From Cyanoderma ruficeps (lineage: Eukaryota; Chordata; Aves; Passeriformes; Timaliidae), in NCBI GenBank assembly GCA_008694505.1, contig VZDJ01000063.1:62001-126000 (forward strand): a stretch of 64,000 bases of DNA, in the 5' to 3' direction. Positions 60,692-64,000 of this stretch are shown piece after piece (position 1 is the first letter of the stretch; each line of letters opens with the position of its first letter). The position numbers and the translations under genes were made by a program. The notes below the pieces were generated by a model, which worked only from the letters and a program-made list of their open reading frames with translations, was not told the origin of the DNA and ran no database searches.

Positions 60692-60994
60692 ACTGCACGT
60701 TGAGGGTGATGCTGTCGGTGAACCTCTCCAGCTGGTAGTTGACCACGCACACGAGCTGCTGGCGGTGCGCCTCGCGGCTGGGCACCAGCCGGTACCGGCT
60801 GATCACCGTCACCGTGCCGTTGCTGTTCCGGATCTCCTGGAATTCCGCCTCCCCTTTCAGCCTCGTGTCCCAGGTGACCGTGCTGGGGGGTTTCCCGTTG
60901 GAGGAGGTGCAGGTGGCCACCAAGATCTTTTCTGTCCTGCCAGACTTGGCAATTAGCGGCCTCTTGGTGCCCTCCATCCAGTTCGTGGGCTTGG
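60692..60994 (-). CDS. NECTIN1: NECTIN1 exon 3: first C2-type Ig domain
   Basis: Second extracellular Ig domain. The acceptor CCCTGCAG|CC completes an Ala codon with the G left by exon 2 and gives AKPTNWMEGTKR, the usual inter-domain linker of nectin-1. The domain cysteines are in ILVATCTSSNG and LVCVVNYQ, with one N-glycosylation site (NGT before VTVISRY). The strongly conserved block RLKGEAEFQEIRN is present. The donor is CAG T|GTAAGG, phase 1, so the next residue becomes Tyr (NVQ-Y-EPEV) after joining exon 4. Length is 303 nt, and no codon is missing relative to the mammalian pattern. In the family this domain supports stability of cis and trans dimers; nothing in the sequence suggests altered function. 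Confidence 0.97.
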
Positions 60995-61740
60995 CTGCAG
61001 GGGAGTGCAGGGAGGAGGAGGAGGAGGAGGAGAAAAGGGTGCAAAGGGATGGTTAGAAAAGCAATGCTGCTCTGTTTGCTACATCCCAACACCACTGAGG
61101 CTGTGACAGAGCTTGTGGTGAGTCCAGAGCTGTGCAAATTTCTAGCAATAATCCCCCACGTAATAATTGCTTTATGGCACCCTGCACCATCTACCTGCAT
61201 CATTTGTGAGGTAACGATGGTGGAGGTGCCCTAAATGCACAGATATATGGAAAGTCAATCCTTTTCTCCCAGAGGTTTTCACCCCTGTGTTAGAAAGGAA
61301 CTGAAATTGGAGAGAAAACCACTCATGTAGGCCTTGGGTGGGGTCTGTTCACTCACAGCCCTGAGCTCCAGGGACAAGCTCTGCTTGAATTTAGGATCAA
61401 TCGGTTGTTTGTTCTCTCTTGACAGCCCCCAGCTCATTAAAACTCACCACTCCCACAGGGACCTGGCCACTGTTACTGCACCTGCATTAGGAGTGTAGGT
61501 GGAGGGAACAGGGGATTTGGGAGCTGGAAAGAAGATAAGGTGTGACAGCTCAGCTGTCTCAGAACCACCTGCTCTGTGCTCCTCGCTCTTCACCTTTTCC
61601 CAGCCAACTTAAAAATCCCTCACAGGTACCATTTCCACCCCAAATCCACCTTTGCCCTGCGCTCCCAGGACGTGAATCTCGGGTTCCTCCAGCTCTGTGG
61701 GACTGGAGGTTCCCCCTGCAGAGCCCGCCCAGAGCCTTAC
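60995..61740. other. NECTIN1: Intron 2
   Basis: Ends are GTAAGG (61740) and CTGCAG (60995). A (GAG)n tract at 61010-61031 sits close to the acceptor of exon 3. Nothing else is recognised. Confidence 0.85.
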
Positions 61741-62091
61741 CCAGCACGGTGAGGTTCAGCTGCCCTTCCCGGTTGCCGGTGGGGAAAGTGGCAAACTCGC
61801 AGATGTAAACCCCCTCGTCCTCCAGCTCCAGCCGGGACAGCTGGATGGTGCCATCCTTGAAGGAAGGGTTCCGGAACGTCACCCTCTCCTTGTAGGGGGA
61901 CAGGATGGACACGCCCATGGCGGGGTTGTAGATGGCCACATTCTGCTTGGTGCCGTTGGTGGCCTTCTGCCACGTCACCTGCGTGATCTTCACGTTGGGC
62001 AGCGGGTTGGTGAAGCTGCAGTGCAGCACCACGTCCGTGCCGATGAACCCCGACACCGAGTCATTGACCAAGACGCTCTGAGCCTGCAGCC
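61741..62091 (-). CDS. NECTIN1: NECTIN1 exon 2: Ig-like V domain
   Basis: Encodes the end of the signal peptide region and the N-terminal V-type Ig domain, the surface nectins use for cis dimers and trans adhesion. In mammals this domain is also the docking site for alphaherpesvirus glycoprotein D. The frame shows the domain cysteines in VVLHCSF and VYICEFATF, the stretch KITQVTWQK, and N-x-S/T sites NDS, NGT and NLT. The acceptor is TTGCAG followed by GG CTG CAG, so the exon takes one base from exon 1. This start keeps the spacing from PG to VNDS that I recall for human nectin-1. The donor is GTG CTG G|GTAAGG, phase 1. Length is 351 nt. Exon 1 is outside the window, so the protein is 5'-partial here. 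Identification is near certain from near-verbatim family similarity, for example DGTIQLSRLELEDEGVYICE. Confidence 0.97.
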
Positions 62092-64000
62092 CTGCAACGA
62101 AATCATAACACGTCAACGTTTGGTAGTCCTCAGAGGCAGGGTGGTTGTTGGGCATCAGGCTCAGGAATTCCTCTATTTATTCCACTTGTTTCTTACTGGC
62201 ATGGCTGATACCAGAGTAATTTGTGGCTGCAGGCACCATCTGCATCCACCTGCAGCTTCATTCTTGCTCATAAACACCTTCCTCCCTCTATGACCAGCCC
62301 AGCGAAAGGCTCATCACCATCACCCAAAGGCACAGGGCTGCATCAACACCACCTTCCTCCCACTGTGACCAGCCCGGCCTAGGGCTCATCATCACTGTGA
62401 TGGCTTCAGTGTTTGCTCTTCAAAGGCACAAGGCTGGATCAATAACCCCTTCCTCCCTCTGTGACCAGCCCAGCCTAGGGCTCACCATCACTCAAAGGCA
62501 CAGGGCTGGATCAGTAACACCTTCCTCCTTTTGTCTTCAGCTGGGGTGACACGGAATCAGTGATGGGAAATATGCAGGGCATGTGTGTCTGCAGGCATGT
62601 GAAAGCCCTGATGTTTATCAGCAGAGCACATCCCAACATATGCTAACACACACTCAGACAGCCATTTAATCCCACTGGAGCTGCAGCAGTAATTAAAGGA
62701 GCTGCAAAGACTCAGCCCTCATTGCAGGGCAGCAATAATTCCCCTACGAGAACAGCTTTAAGGCACTGCCTCTACACCTTGCACAATCCCCCTGTATCAC
62801 CCAGATCGTTTCTGTGGCCTTTTTATAACCCCAGAAGTGGCTGAATTTAGGAACCTTCCACCCTGATCCTGTGGAAGGTGCTCCTGAAAAGTGGGAGCTG
62901 CAGCTCATGACGCCTCTTCTGTCTCAGTTGATCCCTCCCCTGACAGATGGAGTAGAATATCTCCCACCAGACTGACCCTGAAATTCATCTTTGATGCCAC
63001 TGTGTCTTTTCCTAATCTGTGTGTTTAGAGATAATGCTCTGGTAATTACACAGCCAGTATTTGTATGATAAATACAATAGAGAGGCAAGGTGGTGAGAAC
63101 GAGAAAAGCGGGTTTTGCTCCCTGCTCCTGGGAGAATCTGCAATTGGATGGATTCTGGGAGCCAGGGAGGAAAGGGAAAAAAGGGATAAAAAAAAAGAAG
63201 ATGCACAGAGAGTGAGGAACATGAAAGAGTAATGGAACAGACAGAGGGGCTGGGGAAAGAAAAATGTAGAGCAAGAGAAACAAGACAGCACCTCCTAACA
63301 GAAATGTCACCCTACTCTGTTCTTCCAGGGATGAATAGCTCCCTGTCCAAGGCTAAAATGAGCTCCTCAGTGTTGGTCCCTGTGGCAGACGTGCCCTGGG
63401 ACTTCTCCAAGAGTCTCCTTCCTGCAGTTCCACACACACACCAGGGCAGGCAGACAAAACTCTTCTCCACCCACCCACACTCCACGTTGCCCCCTCACTC
63501 CCTGCCTGCTGTTCCCAGCCTTATCTTAATCCCCACATCTCATCCACACCTCTTCTTTCTCCCTTCTCCTTCCTGTGACCCTGAGGACAAGCCCCAACAA
63601 CCCAGCCCAGCCACGAGACGCCACCAGCTGACCACAGCCATCAGCAGTTCTGACCGAAACTCGGCCTCCAGAGCTCTGTGTGAACTTGCCCCCTGCTCCT
63701 CAGCCAAACCCCACAGCCCAGCGCTGCAGCTGGGAGCTCAGGAATGTTCTCCAGAGCTTCTGACAGCCACAGCAAAGCGCTGGTGCCCTCATGTGCCTGC
63801 ACACACCGAGCCACCAACGCGTCCTCTGGGGCTGGCAGGGTGAACCCTTCCCCTCCCAGCACAGCCAGGGCCTTCTTCCCCACGGTTTTCCCTTTTCCCT
63901 CCACAAGGCACAGGGCAGGGATGTCCCCGCTCTGAGAAAGGCACATCTGGACGTGTTTCCCCTCTGGAGGGTGTCCCAGCAGCAGCACACAGCCAAGGGC
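62092..64000. other. NECTIN1: Intron 1 (partial)
   Basis: Begins right of the exon 2 acceptor and runs off the window. It contains a 72-96-bp tandem repeat and otherwise unremarkable sequence. Exon 1, the promoter and any CpG island at the start of the gene must lie further right. Confidence 0.8.
62274..62532. repeat. Minisatellite, 72-96-bp unit, about 3.3 copies
   Basis: CCTTCCTCC(C)TCT-TGACCAGCCC recurs at about 62276, 62351, 62447 and (partly) 62517. One copy carries an insertion of about 24 bp near 62391-62425. Confidence 0.9.

Noticed and set aside
60191..60703. 170-residue Gly/Arg/Glu-rich plus-strand frame
   Set aside because: Product of the purine-rich tandem repeat in intron 3.
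62083..62091. Alternative exon 2 acceptor (GGGCTGCAG|GCT)
   Set aside because: Would remove 8 nt and break phase with a phase-1 exon 1; the upstream TTGCAG keeps the family spacing to VNDS.
61697..62293. 198-residue plus-strand open frame
   Set aside because: It is exactly antisense to exon 2; the GC-rich conserved exon keeps the opposite frame open. No domain, no splice logic.

Overview
The window is vertebrate nuclear DNA, almost certainly from a bird. A CR1 retrotransposon tail with the CR1 3'-terminal 8-bp repeats (27032-27160), an LTR-like element near 31.5-31.9 kb, and an ordinary avian-looking nectin coding sequence with compact introns support this. It carries most of one gene on the minus strand, NECTIN1 (nectin-1, also PVRL1 or HveC), a cell-adhesion immunoglobulin-superfamily receptor. 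Exon 1 (5'UTR and most of the signal peptide) and the promoter lie beyond the right edge. I reconstructed exon edges from splice sites, and all phases join without a shift.

Layout from right to left, which is the direction of transcription. Intron 1 (62092-64000, partial). Exons 2-5 encode the Ig-like V domain (61741-62091) and two C2-type domains (60692-60994; 60016-60133 with 58075-58226). The gene then offers alternative 3' ends. The first is exon 6-alpha (49028-49581), with a transmembrane helix and a tail ending in the afadin-binding E-W-Y-V, followed by about 5.5 kb of 3'UTR ending at an AATAAA near 43.5 kb. The second is a distal cassette of small exons: another transmembrane exon (29209-29356), two cytoplasmic exons (27292-27379, 26727-26837), and then two competing ends. 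One end is a terminal exon with two ITIM-like tyrosine motifs (21636-21776). The other is a 45-nt microexon (19885-19929) joined in phase to a terminal exon (15045-15263) whose last four residues, E-Q-Y-V, again fit the nectin PDZ-ligand rule E/A-x-Y-V.

Exons 6-alpha and 6-prime both accept phase 1 from exon 5, so the same ectodomain can be fitted with at least three cytoplasmic tails: the classical afadin-binding tail, an ITIM tail, or a longer tail that regains a PDZ ligand. I consider this modular tail system the most interesting content of the window. The first two distal tail exons resemble, from memory, the human HIgR isoform. The ITIM end and the microexon/EQYV end are predictions from sequence.

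Everything left of 15045 (1-15044) looks non-coding: 3' flank, or 3'UTR of the longest transcript. It contains AT-rich non-repetitive stretches, a 49-bp tandem repeat and possible CR1 debris. Introns hold minisatellites, a CpG-rich patch at 33.0-33.5 kb, LTR-like and unclassified repeats, and a duplicated roughly 97-bp element that flanks the microexon. Four single Ns (6719, 32722, 49026, 51912), three of them in A/T homopolymers, mark weak points of the assembly. One falls exactly on the expected stop codon of exon 6-alpha.
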